A stretch of 64,000 bases of DNA from Terfezia claveryi. Lineage: Eukaryota; Ascomycota; Pezizomycetes; Pezizales; Pezizaceae. The DNA lies in the NCBI GenBank assembly GCA_015179025.1, contig WHUX01000042.1, positions 124,001 to 188,000 on the forward strand. Reading direction: 5' to 3'. The notes under the pieces were generated by a model. It worked only from the letters and a program-made list of their open reading frames with translations. It was not told the origin of the DNA and did no database searches. Shown here one piece after another: positions 34,137-44,710 of the stretch; the stretch's first letter is position 1; the number at the start of each line of letters is the position of its first letter. Made by a program: the position numbers and the translations under genes.

Positions 34137-34310
34137 CCGGGAAAACTACTTGTGAATATGAGCCCTTGTCAATATGGATTAGCAGCATTACTACTTGTGG
34201 TAAGATAGGCAGACTTTGCTACACGATTGTGACTTATTCTACCGCTGTGTCACCTGATTCTACTGTTGTGATTCATTTTTGACAAGGGCTCTTATTCACC
34301 ACTTTTCCGG
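34137..34310. mobile_element. MITE family A, second copy (174 bp)
   Basis: The copy starts CCGGGAAAACTACTTGTGAA, ends TTCACCACTTTTCCGG, and is flanked by TA at 34135-34136 and 34311-34312. Interior blocks (ATAGGCAGACTT, CTACACGATTGTGACTTATT) match the 15360 copy. Its right TA is also the first two bases of a TAGTCTGGTTGCAC long-form motif. Confidence 0.9.
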
Positions 34311-34340
34311 TAGTCTGGTTGCACAACCTCTCGTAGAGAA
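34311..34340 (+). repeat. Long-form dispersed motif abutting MITE A
   Basis: This 30-nt sequence beginning TAGTCTGGTTGCACAACCTC is identical to the insert at 33027. No duplication can be recognised, possibly because the MITE landed at its left edge. Confidence 0.6.
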
Positions 34341-35403
34341 ACCATGTACTCAATGATTCGCTAAAAGTAGGGCAAAGTGTCGATAGGTGATTCGCGAGAA
34401 GGTGAGGCCAATATCGCTTTCCACGGAGCTGCTCAAGGTAATCCCTGGGAGGATCTCGATCGACCGATATGGACGAAGACGAAGAGGCCTAGAACTCAGC
34501 AGAAGCGTTCTTTTCCTACCTACACTACAGATTTGAGATAAAAACAAAGTTTCCTATATTCAATTCTGATTGGTGGACTACAATTAATAAGCTCAGAGTA
34601 TTTCACACTTTTTTTCACCTTCAGACTGGTTGACACCCATCTGAAGGGAGATGCATAAGTATGAATACTGAGTTTTTTGGGGGAAGTCGAGATAGATTTG
34701 ACGTGCGACTCGGGTTAGATTCGGACGACAATATATCAAAATTTGCATGGATAATCAATCAATAATCGTGATTTGTAATTGAGTGATTGAAAACAACGAT
34801 TCAAGGTTGGAGCAAGAGTGAAAATGATGGTTAAGGTTGTAGATGTATTGACTAGTTGCTTGAATTATGTGGTATAGCCTAGAACTACACCGATTTGTTT
34901 TTTCCAGTGAAGCAAGTATAAAGATCAGTTTGGCTATCATTCTATCACAAAGTCCAGATACAACCCACCAGAATCTCAAACTCCACCATCCGTCCTCCCT
35001 CCTGCCCCTCCCCGTAAGTTGATGAAACTCAACCCATCAGCAACACCAGCAACATCAGCCCCATCGCCTTATCAAACCCATCCAACACTCCTTCACCTGT
35101 ACTCCCTCTCCCGACTATACTCCCTCTCCCGCTACTGTACACTTGCCTCCCGGCTCAGCCCAACCGGCAGCGAGTGCTCAATGGCAAGTGCGTACTCGTA
35201 GACTGACGGTGGGGGCTGGGATAGAGTTCTGCAGATTACGGTTTACATTGTGAATGGTAATTTATATTTTTAATTTCAAGAGAGGGGTCATATGATGATG
35301 GGGGTTGATTTAGGCTTTTTTTTAATTTTTTAATTGAGATATGATTATGAGTCTAACTCTATTTAAGGCAGTTGCTTCTAGGATGAGGTTAGTCTGGTTG
35401 TGT

Positions 35404-35436
35404 GGTAATAATTAGTCTGGTTGGCAAGGTAATAAT
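35404..35436 (+). repeat. Micro-insertion with 9-bp duplication
   Basis: The insert TAGTCTGGTTGGCAA (35413-35427) is flanked by perfect GGTAATAAT repeats at 35404-35412 and 35428-35436. A second TAGTCTGGTTG lies just upstream at 35390-35400. Confidence 0.85.
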
Positions 35437-35496
35437 ATGGATTTAGCGAGTATGTATAACAGTAAGACTAGTGTACCTAACAGCCATGATTAAGTA

Positions 35497-35733
35497 CCGT
35501 ATTATCTCAAGTTATTCGCTAGCGCTATCACTTACATATGCAATGTCTTGAGTGTTTCTCCTGAGCTTAACTTAGGAACTTCACCAGAAGGGGTGCAAGC
35601 TTCCTTCCAAACTGGCTTAGATTTGGGGATCAGGGCTCGAGCGTACAGCATCCGCCAGAATTTACTATACAAATATATCGTGGACATTTCATGTGTATGT
35701 GATAGCGCTAGCGAATAACTCGAGATAATACGG
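35497..35733. mobile_element. MITE family B (237 bp)
   Basis: The left end CCGTATTATCTCAAGTTATT and following CGCTAGCGCTATCAC is mirrored at the right end with one mismatch over about 35 bp. TA flanks both sides (35495-35496 and 35734-35735). There is no coding capacity. It is unrelated in sequence to family A, although both ends start with CCG. Confidence 0.9.
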
Positions 35734-35741
35734 TACAGTAC

Positions 35742-35772
35742 CAGTTCAAGCTAGTCTGGCTTCAGTTCAAGC
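35742..35772 (+). repeat. Micro-insertion with 10-bp duplication
   Basis: The insert TAGTCTGGCTT (35752-35762) is flanked by perfect CAGTTCAAGC repeats at 35742-35751 and 35763-35772. Confidence 0.85.
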
Positions 35773-35782
35773 AACCATGGTA

Positions 35783-35902
35783 CCGGGAAAACTGGTGAAT
35801 AAAGGCCCATGTCGGGTTCTAAGACATCTGCAGCCACTTGCACAACTTGCGGCATCTGAACATGACAAGTTGGCAACCGTCGATACGAACCCAGTACCGG
35901 TA
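35783..35902. mobile_element. MITE family A, decayed or truncated copy
   Basis: The sequence beginning CCGGGAAAACTGGTGAATAA after a TA at 35781-35782 matches the left end of family A. The rest has diverged. A TACCGGTA at 35895-35902 may mark its right boundary or a separate footprint. Confidence 0.55.
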
Positions 35903-36444
35903 TGTACCTAGAAGCAGTTGAAGAAACTGATAAAGTGTTGGTTATTGTCGTATTCTTACAACACAATGCAGTTTGAGAATTATGGCTTTGGTTACATACA
36001 GAAAAGAAAGAAAGTATTATTAAGTCTTTCAAGTAGGCAGGTATCTCAATATCTCCTGATGGGACTGGAGATGCAAAGCTTTATATTCGTGGCTTACCAG
36101 ATGTAACAGTTGGGCCATGGCAAATGGAAGATACGTTGGATTCTGATGAAGAGGTTGTATATACAATAGCGGACAGGTACCATCTGTTCAATCACCCGAG
36201 AATTAGCGTTAGTGCACCCTGTAATTAGAAACCGACATGGGTAGTTTTTCTGGTAGTGCATATGTGGTATGACCACATATAGTATATATAAATCTCTCAG
36301 CTCAAATATAATTCCCTATTCTCAAATACAACTACCCACAACCGCCCCAAACCAACGCACATTCCCCTTCGCGGAACACACACACCAAGAACTCACGCCT
36401 CTCGAGCTCCCAACTGCGAACATACAAAGAAACCCAGGAATGTT

Positions 36445-38165
36445 TTAAGGGAAAAGCCAAGAAGCCCCCCTGCGACTGCCCACTACCGCGTCGGCCACCA
36501 AATCGCCTCCGAATCTCTTTGCCTCGGAGTTGTTGTTCTGTTCCGCGTCCTCTCTTGGTAGATGGATGGTCCTGATGGATGATTGTTGGGACCCTCTGGC
36601 CGGGCTCGTTTGTTGACTCCCTCCGCGCGGATTCGTTTGTGTTGTTGTAGTTGAGGGGGGAGCCAGATGCCGCGGTCTTTCCCGCTGCGACCTTTCATGC
36701 TGCCCCACCGCAGCCGCCCACTCTTCCGGATCTGGGGAACTCGGTGGGGTCGTTACCGCAGATGAAGCTAATTTGTGAGGGTGGGTTGTTTGTTTTGGTT
36801 GCTGTGTGACTCGCTCTCGTGCGGTCTGCTTTGCTTTCTCCTTCTCATCCAATTGCTTCTTATGTTACCGTGATTTCCGCTGGCTGGCGGCCCCTTGCTG
36901 AGGCTCGTAAGTGTGGCGATATGTCTTTATAATCCTCACCACTAAGGGCTGGATCTTCCTCATCGTATTCAAGGGCATTAGGATTCTTTAGCCTGATACG
37001 TAAGGTTGAGGAAGCTGGCATATGTCGCAGAGTCTATTGGATGTTCTTTTTTGTGAGTCCTATACAGGTAATATGTATCGACCAACTGGGCTAGATATGG
37101 GCCGTGGCTGGCGTGGTACTTCAACATCGTGAAGTAGCATTTTCTGCATAGTCGAGTATTGCAGGCCGCGCAGGTGCATTGCAAGAGGTTCGCCATGCTG
37201 GTCAAAAGCTAGGTCAATATCACTCGGAATTCCATCCCCATCCTCAGGGAATATCCATCCATCACTGAAACTGCATAACCCTTCGCATTTGCCCTTATTC
37301 ATTGGTAATGCATATTTATGCTCGAACCATTGCTGATGAAGGCGCAGAGTCTTGTTACCCTCTTTGTCTATACACCTAAAACATTCCGTCGTTGCCTTCC
37401 ACTGCGACTATATTGTCGTAGCATTGTTGTTTTCTCATTCCAATTGGGAAATCAAAGGTAAATTCAACGCTCTGGGTTCTTACTTTGGCTGCCAGCAGTT
37501 CTTTTCGCTTGTTGTCGTAGGATAGTGTCGATACCAATCATGCGGTTCCAGCGCTTTAAAGTAGGGTTATACCAATATGTGCAGAGATGATCCTGCTCTA
37601 TATATGCCTTTCCTGAAACGTAGCTCTTGTTGACGCCTCTTTGCAATAGTCCGTCTTCTCATTCTAGTGCGTTGCCTCTATCGTGCTGCCTCATCCAGAG
37701 CCCAGATATACGTCTGAACTCCAGGCTGAAAGTCGTGTAATTTAGCCACCTTAAACCTTCTATTTTGCGGCACGTTATATACTTCATCATATTTCTCCCG
37801 CAGCTGGCGTTTAAAGTGTTCCCTGCGGGGGGTGGCTAAAGTGAGCAGCGTGTCCAGCCCTTGCTCGCCCCCCCGCGGCTTTAGCCTCCATCAAAGTTGT
37901 CGCAGAATTATCAAGTACAACGTAGTCCTGTGCGCTCAGGAATCCGGTTTTGATCAAAGATGCGATTGTTCTTCCGTTTGGCGTAAACTCGTTGATAAAT
38001 ATATCCGGATCACTCGCCCCTAGCATAGGCTTTCACGGCCTCCTGGTAATTAGGAGACCCCAGTACGGAAGCATAATGGCCGGTCTCAACATCCCCGAGC
38101 CACACATACTCGAGGTCTGGGCCAGCGAGCTGCTCATTCTTTGGAGTCAAGAACCCTAAAACCAT
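36445..38165 (-). pseudogene. Frameshifted cysteine-rich protein gene
   Basis: Blocks of convincing coding sequence follow each other on the minus strand in changing frames: GFLTPKNEQLAGPDLEYVWL, DPDIFINEFTPNGRTIASLI, RREHFKRQLREKYDEVYNVP, SYVSGKAYIEQDHLCTYWYN, ECFRCIDKEGNKTLRLHQQW, KCEGLCSFSDGWIFPEDGDG, then a zinc-like QCTCAACNTRLCRKCYF and finally a K/Q-rich tail. Some breaks could be introns, but several have stops without good splice sites. I do not recognise the family. The paired CxxC motifs suggest a zinc-binding C-terminal half. It lies among transposons and may itself be transposon cargo. Confidence 0.55.
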
Positions 38166-39689
38166 ATTTGTTCTAAGAAGGGATTAATGATTTGATAATC
38201 GAACTCTCAGCAATTGAGGGAGGTATAGGAGAGCAAATGGTGTCTGCGAGAGGAATAGAAGGCGGGAACTATTTTGGCCTGTGGGCTCTTTGTTGTTGCT
38301 AGCGTACAGATACTTGAACTTTGTTAGTTGAGGACCATTCTTTGTTTTCCTGACAGAGGGCGTTTAGCCTTAAGTTTGTTGATTGGCATCTTGTACTACC
38401 AGTTCCACTTCGTCCATTTCGATAGTCTGGTTAGGTAGGGTTTCGAGACTATTAAGTTAGACATCATGTCTTACCTTAGATAAATAGTCAGAGGCATTAC
38501 CCTGAACTCGACCTATCAACGTATCCGCAGATACTACTGTGCCGTGCTAGGACTGCCATACATCTGTACTGTATTTATGCTTACATTTTAAATTTTTGAG
38601 TTTCTGAAAATCGAATGGGGGCGAGAGAAACAAACCTTTTTTCCTCCCCTTGTAGATCTACTCTTTTACGGTTTCTGGAAATATTTGCTTGTCTGTATGA
38701 ATATAAACTGTTGCAGACATCTGAGCGTAACAGCCAATGTGATATAGTATACCTCACAGCCTTATATGCCTCCCCTTCCTATGCAGTTTCTCGAACACGA
38801 TTTTCAGAATTACTGTAAGCTTATCATCGATGATATTGATGCTCAACTACTGATTTCGAGTCTCTTTCGTATATTTTCATCACAATGGTGGTGTATGTCC
38901 CCTTTTGATACAGTCTGCAGGCTACATGGGGACAGGTTTCTCAGCATCGGCAACCGGCATCACCCGAGATGGAAATGCTGTTCTTCCCCGTGTATATGTT
39001 CTGGGCCATTGCAGAAACCCAAGCCATACATTCCGCAAATGCCCAGGGATTCGGACATCATTTGTCCAGGTTGCAACATCATAGTACACAATACCTTTAG
39101 TACCTTTACCTGGCCAATGCTCGGGTGTAGAAGGTAATGGCAGTATTAATCTGGACAGTTTCACCCCCCACCCCTCCTAAGATTTAAAAGTCTGCTCCAT
39201 CTGCCCGCGCACTTGAAGCATTCTCTCTGTTACTCCACGCACCAATTTTGAAGCGAGTAATTACATACATACAGTAAACCACATATCTCGATTGACTTTT
39301 GAAAGGGAATTTCTGAAATAATTTATTAAATTCAAGTATTCTGTAGGCTAATATGGAGCAGATATCAGAAGAGTCAAGCATATCTCCAAGATCCAGGCTC
39401 TGCTGAGGCAATCAAGCTGCGGTTCGAAGGCAATTATGTAAGTGCTGATGCACTCTATTTCATTGCTAGCAAGAATAGTAATGGGCTAACGAGTAGCTCT
39501 AGAGCATGATGTAATTTGATGTTATTCACCGCTTGTTGGGAATGACTGGGGGAATGGCTGGTTCCATCATTGTTATTTTATCTTTGGAGTGGGAGCGTGA
39601 ATATGTATGGAAGGATTCGTGGTTGGGTATGAGGGGAGTAAGTATATCCAACTTCATGACTTGATATCTCATCGGTATGTACATATGTA
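38166..39689. other. Intergenic region left of the transposon pair
   Basis: No gene is supported. It contains a micro-insertion at 38417-38446 and a single copy of TATATGTTCTGGGCC at about 38993-39007, the sequence that bounds the 16388-17741 unit. Confidence 0.45.
38417..38446 (+). repeat. Micro-insertion with 6-bp duplication
   Basis: The insert TAGTCTGGTTAGGTAGGG (38423-38440) is flanked by TTTCGA at 38417-38422 and 38441-38446. Confidence 0.75.
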
Positions 39690-39909
39690 CAATCCCTGGG
39701 CATTAGTCATGGTGAAACCAAAATTTAAGCCTCAAAACCGGCCCTGCCCCACTACGACAAGTTCTCAATTCCGTGCTATATCTCAACCACTATATGTCGC
39801 TCAAGTATGAAATTAAAAATGAAAGAAGTATAGGTAGTAAAGAAACAGAGCTCAAAGTTTCAGCCAAATTAAAGAAAAATTGCACAAAGAGAAAAGGTTG
39901 AAAATACAG

Positions 39910-40860
39910 CTAATAGCGAGTGTACCAGCCCTTAGCGGCAAAAACAGCTGCCACCCGGTTAGGCATACTGCTCCACAATGATTGAAAAACGGACTTTGGA
40001 ATTGATTCCCATGCCTTAGGCAAGACTTCAGCAAGGCGAGCTCGAACTGCATCTGGCCCTCCAGGAGTGTTGGCAATGTCAGGATACTTTGCATGTAAGT
40101 ACCGTTTCAGATGAATCCAGACATGCTCGATAGGATTGAGATCAGGGCTATAGGGAGGGTGTCTGTCAACTGAAATATTATGTCACTTAAGGAACTCAGT
40201 CACTAGCTAGGCTGTATGAACTGGAGCATTGTCTTGTTGGAATTTGGCGTTGCCAATAGTGCGATTGATATGATCAATGACTGGAAGGAGGAGGGACTCA
40301 AGCAGGCGACAATAAACAGAGGCATTAACAGAACGCACCACCAGAGGTACAAAAGTACCACGCTGTTTCCCCCAGAAGCATCCCCAAACCATTATAGATG
40401 TTCCTTTTCCTTTTGGGATTGCATTAATACAATCCTTATCCCACTTTTGTTCAGGTGTACGAAAAACCCATATTTGTCCGGACCGTTCTACAGTGCACTC
40501 ATCACTCCAAATCGTACTTTGAAAGTCTTCTATAGTCCAATCCTTCCTCTCTAGTGCCCATGCTAGCCTCTCCTTAGCTCTTGCCGCATTTAATTTCGGT
40601 CTTTTCTTTGCTAGCCACTTGTGTAGGCCATTCTCTCTTAGGTAGCAGTCCAAGGTATCTAGTGACACATGAGGACAACAATCTTGTCAAATTTGCTCTC
40701 TAGTCCATGTCACATTCTTCTTTACATATCGAAGTATGGCCCTTCTATCTTGTTTGCTGAGCTTTTTTGGTCTACCGGGCTTAGGAGCATTTTCAATATG
40801 TCCCCCCGTACTATTACCCGATTTAGGAAATTTTTGATTGTTGACCAAGGGCGGCCAGAA
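39910..40860 (-). pseudogene. Tc1-like DD34E transposase, broken by stops
   Basis: The frame reads GRPKKLSKQDRRAILRYVKK (helix-turn-helix region), a TGA at 40689-40687, then WLAKKRPKLNAARAKERLAW and the catalytic domain. The first Asp is in TIWSDECTVE and the second in FQQDNAPVHTA. The third acidic residue is the Glu of SPDLNPIEHVW, 34 positions after the second Asp, giving DD34E. TAG at 40209-40207 and TGA at 40185-40183 interrupt the stretch between the second and third. The C-terminus AAVFAAKGWYTRY ends at 39910. Apart from these stops the frame is continuous, so the copy is recent but inactive. Confidence 0.93.
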
Positions 40861-41007
40861 ATCATGGAAATCATGGTGATTGTATATTATAAATGGAAGA
40901 GAACGAGGATGATACCTCTCTTTACTATAGTCATCTCTCGTCGCAAGGTAGAAGGCATAGTTGTTGTGGTATGGGGCTTAATGTCTGTTGTCGGGTCAGT
41001 GATTCTG

Positions 41008-41302
41008 GAAGGCATTCAGGCAGAACACGCTAATAATTTTACTATCCTATAAAGGAAAAGCAACAGATTAGATATCTAGCTGCTTTAGAATAGAGAAAAG
41101 GGGCTCGTCATGACGAGGTGTCACAATACTATATTGCCGCAAATACTATCTATTCCTATTTACAATTCCCATGGCCTATGTTTATTTACAATATCTTCCG
41201 CACGAACACTCGTCAAACTACCCAACGTGACTTGTACATGATTAGCCCATTCCTCCATTCGCTGACTTTTAAAATTATTAGCGTGTTCTGCCTGAATGCC
41301 TT
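41008..41302. repeat. 35-bp perfect inverted repeat inside the mariner element
   Basis: GGAAGGCATTCAGGCAGAAC and the next 15 bases (to about 41042) recur inverted at 41268-41302, separated by about 225 bp. The spacer holds a 14-bp palindrome CTCGTCATGACGAG at about 41106-41119. Confidence 0.85.
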
Positions 41303-41374
41303 CCGTGATTCTTCACTTTTTCCCCGCACCGATCTATGTTTTACTATGACTAATGCCCACGGATTGTATATATA

Positions 41375-44028
41375 CCCTTGCAAGCCTAGTAGGTAGTGCA
41401 TAGCCACCGTCTAGTGCATACTGTCTAAGACATATATATGTACCTGCCTCCTCAGCATTTCCCCAGCTGCAGTACACCCCCTAACAAACAGAATGGTATC
41501 AACCTATATTAGTCGAATCACGGAAGCTAGGGCAACACCACCAAGGGGCCTCCGATACAGAAATGCCCAAGTATACAGAACAACAGCTATGAGATGTAGT
41601 TAAGTATGCTCTATGAGAGCCAGACATACCTACCATACGTATTGTAGACCTCTATGGGGTAGAGCGTACCATATTGTGTCAGAGAGTGCTGGGGACCAAC
41701 CAAGATAGGTCTATAGCTCACCAGAATGAGCAGCTGTTCTCTATGGGTGAAGAGAAGGCAATTGCAGACTATATTGGAGTCATGGTGGATGCAGGATTTC
41801 CTCTGAATCCCAACCTTTTATGGCAGATTGCGCAAGGGATTGTTAATGAAAGGCAAATACCCCAACAAGGTCAAGGGGGGTATTGTAGGTCCTCAACAAC
41901 TTGCCGTCAAGTCTCGCGACCAGAGAAACTAGTGTATACAACGATAAGGTATAATATTTACTGCCACCAGCACCTCCGCCTCCGCCTCCACCATCCCTCC
42001 AATACATGTTATTGGCATCTACTGGGTAGATAGATTTCTTGAATGCAACTCAAGGTTCAAAAAAGTCTATATTCGATACCAGGAGAGAGTAAGAGTGGTG
42101 GCAACCAATAATATAGAGTTGCAGGCGATTTTCTCCACAAGCTTGCAAACCTGGTACGATGGAAGAGGATAGCTTAGGAAGATATTTGGAATTGTAATAA
42201 GAAGGGAATAACTATGGGAAGAAATAGTAGGAGGGTCATAGCAATTGTACGAGTTGGGCGCAGAAGTACTGCCATGACAGATGGGTCTCGTGAGTTTTGT
42301 AGTGTTTTGGAGATAGTCAGTGTAGGGGGGGTGGTTATTCCTCCATTTATTGTATGGCAGGGGAAGACTCACCAAGAATCATATTATCAGGAGGGGGGGG
42401 TAGAACATAAAGTAACATTCACAGTTTCACCTAGTGGATATATAGATGATGAGCTTGGGTTGGAATATATGAAGCAGCATTTTGAGCCATATACTAGGAG
42501 GGATGGAGGTCCACGATATCTTATTGTTGATAGCTATTCCTCTCATGTTGCATGGCGAGTAGTCAAATACGCTCTCAACCATAATATCCACCCAATTTGT
42601 CTTCCTTCCAAGTCTACACATCTTCTTTAACCTCTTGATGTCAGTTGCTTTTCCCACCTACAAACAACCGTGACCTATGAATGCAACCTTAGTATATGGC
42701 TGCGTGAGAATCCTCTATTAGGCATATCAAAGGTTGAGTTCCTTAATATTCTTCAGCAGACACGAGAGCAGGTATTTACAGAGGAGATCATCTATAGTAC
42801 ATGGCAGGCAGCCCGCTGCTGGCCTATCGATCGCATGTTTCATTCTCCACCAACTCCCCTATGTACCAATGTCTCAGCTGCCAACTTGAATGCTACTAGT
42901 ACTGTTTTAGATACCTCTGTGCTACTGCGCCAGCTCTCCCAAGAGGTTGAAGATATAATTCGTGATAATCTTAAGCCTATTCAAAAGACTCTCATTCATG
43001 ACTATATTGATCTTGCAACAGAAAAGGTTACTAAATATCGGGATATTGCTTCTCATGCACATACTCTTAAAAAGCTGAAGGATGGGAAAGTGCGGAAGGA
43101 GAAGAAAAGTATAAAGTATGTTGGTGAAGCTCGTGTTCTAACCTACAAGCACATTAATAATGAGCTTAAGAGGAATGCAGAAGTAGCAGCAGCCAAGGCT
43201 AGAAGGCAGGAGACGGCAATTGAAAAGAAGAGAATTGCGGAGAAAAAAAAGGCTAGTAGAGATACCATTAACAAGCAGTGGAAGGCGGATCTTTAGTAGT
43301 ATCAGGAGGTTGAGGTACCAGCATGGCAAGTAGAATGTACAGAGATCGATGAAGCATGGGCTATTGTGAAGGCTACTACAAAGGGGTCAAAAAGGATCGG
43401 GAGAAAGCCTTCCCACCCTCCCTGACCTAAACAATCACTTAAGCTTAAAGGAGGGGGTAGTGGAGGTAGTGATCTCTCTATAGTAGTTGAGAATGACTTA
43501 GAGGATAGGGTGGAAGTATGGTTTGAAGTAGGGGTTGACGAGGAGGTTGAGGAAGAGATAGATGGGGAGGATTTAGCAGATTCTATGAGAAACCTTGATA
43601 TTGGTTATTTTGCAGAGGTTAGTACCTCTATATATCAGTCTATATTTTACTCATTATGAAGCTATTCCCTTACATATTTATCTAACATGAGTAACTAGAT
43701 ACATAGTTGAGATGCTCTAAAAGCTAGGGCTATATTGGTATGGTATTTAGTATGTAGTAGAGGATAGAAGGATAAGGGGGGTTCATTGGGGATTTTGGGA
43801 AGTGTATATTAGAAGGGCAGGGTATTGAGGCTTGTGTTTATTTGAGTGAAGTGTGAGGGTAACCATATTGTAGAGCGTATTTGTTTCCATAGTTGTACAT
43901 ATAGCTAGAGTTGGACTGTCGCCCAAATGGTTAGGTATATCATGTATTTATGTTGCAGGGGGGGCCTGCAAGAGGTGTTTCAGGTGTGTGCACTAGACGG
44001 TGGCTGTGCACTACTAGGCTTGCAAGGG
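41375..44028 (+). mobile_element. pogo/Fot1-like transposon, complete by its ends (2,654 bp)
   Basis: The left end CCCTTGCAAGCCTAGTAG and following CATAGCCACCGTCTAGTGCA is mirrored at the right end (TGCACTAGACGGTGGCTGTG ... CTAGGCTTGCAAGGG, ending 44028). TA flanks both sides (41373-41374 and 44029-44030). It starts only 8 bp from the end of the mariner element. It carries a disabled DDE-1 transposase. Confidence 0.92.
41563..43659 (+). pseudogene. pogo/Fot1-like DDE-1 (CENP-B type) transposase, mutated
   Basis: From MPKYTEQQL the frame has an HTH/CENP-B-type N-terminus (IADYIGVMVDAGFPLNPNLL) with TGA stops at 41590 and 41614, then a frameshift near 41870. The catalytic domain resumes at about 42181. 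Where the family has a (M/V)DE motif before KG the copy reads IWNCNKKGITMG, so the first catalytic Asp is Asn. The second Asp is in YLIVDSYSSH. LPSKSTHLL is followed by TAA (42628-42630) and PLDVSCF, where the family has Q. TAG TAG follows KQWKADL near 43294, then the frame runs on through an acidic tail to TGA at 43657. Most changes fit C-to-T or G-to-A. Confidence 0.9.
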
Positions 44029-44030
44029 TA

Positions 44031-44710
44031 CTTAACGGGGCACCCAGGGTATCTGCTGCAAATATAAAACAGAGTATACATACAACTCGCCACAGTGTAC
44101 ACCCAGATGTACAATACCTATACATTCAATCATAGAGACTATGGTGGGTTATCTCTGCTACAGGGTACCTAGATGAATATTGATTGTCTAGCTGTAAGGA
44201 CCACTAGGTAGATCTATGCGAGATGTAACCGACCTACGAAACCTTCTTAGCAAAGACATTTCTAAGCGAATCCCTTTGGTATTCCCAAAAAGCACATTAA
44301 TATTGTGCAACATATCACTCCGATAGAGATCTAGTTTTTGCATATATATTCCATGTGCAACCAAACCAATATTCCATGCCTGACAAGAGGAAAGCAAAGA
44401 AAAAGGATAGAAAAGAAAACATGTCTTAGAAGATAGTCGGATAAACAAAACACCGGGACATGATGACATGGGCATGAATAGATAAAAAGAAACGAGAGAT
44501 GACATCATAGATAGATCCTCCGAAAAGTCGATAAGGAAAGAAGAATGTGAACTAGGGACTAATGCAATCAAATAAAATTGTTAAAAAGATAGGAAAGAGT
44601 AAGCGGAATTTGTAGAGCTACCAGGCCCGAATGCCGACTGGGCTCAAGCTGTATTTTATCGAGATGTCTGTCGTTCGAGGAGTGCTTTAGCATGAATTAG
44701 TTAGTTGGCT
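44031..44710. other. Intergenic region right of the transposon pair
   Basis: No gene or repeat is recognised between the pogo element and the 3' end of SNF4. Confidence 0.45.

Larger units (their letters stand above)
34341..36444. other. Intergenic region with MITEs and micro-insertions
   Basis: No gene is supported. The region contains MITE B (35497-35733), two micro-insertions, a fragment of MITE A from 35783, and TACCGGTA at 35895-35902. Confidence 0.45.
39690..41366 (-). mobile_element. Tc1/mariner-type transposon, complete by its ends (1,677 bp)
   Basis: The left end CAATCCCTGGGCATTAGTCA (39690 on) is mirrored at the right end (TGACTAATGCCCACGGATTG, ending 41366), about 26 of 30 bases matching. 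TA flanks both ends (39688-39689 and 41367-41368). The length is normal for Tc1-like elements. Inside is a disabled DD34E transposase on the minus strand (39910-40860) and a 35-bp inverted repeat in the 5' non-coding part. Confidence 0.92.

Noticed and set aside
34626..34645. CAGACTGGTTGACACC as a micro-insertion copy
   Set aside because: It differs inside the constant TAGTCTGG end and has no flanking repeats, so it is probably chance.
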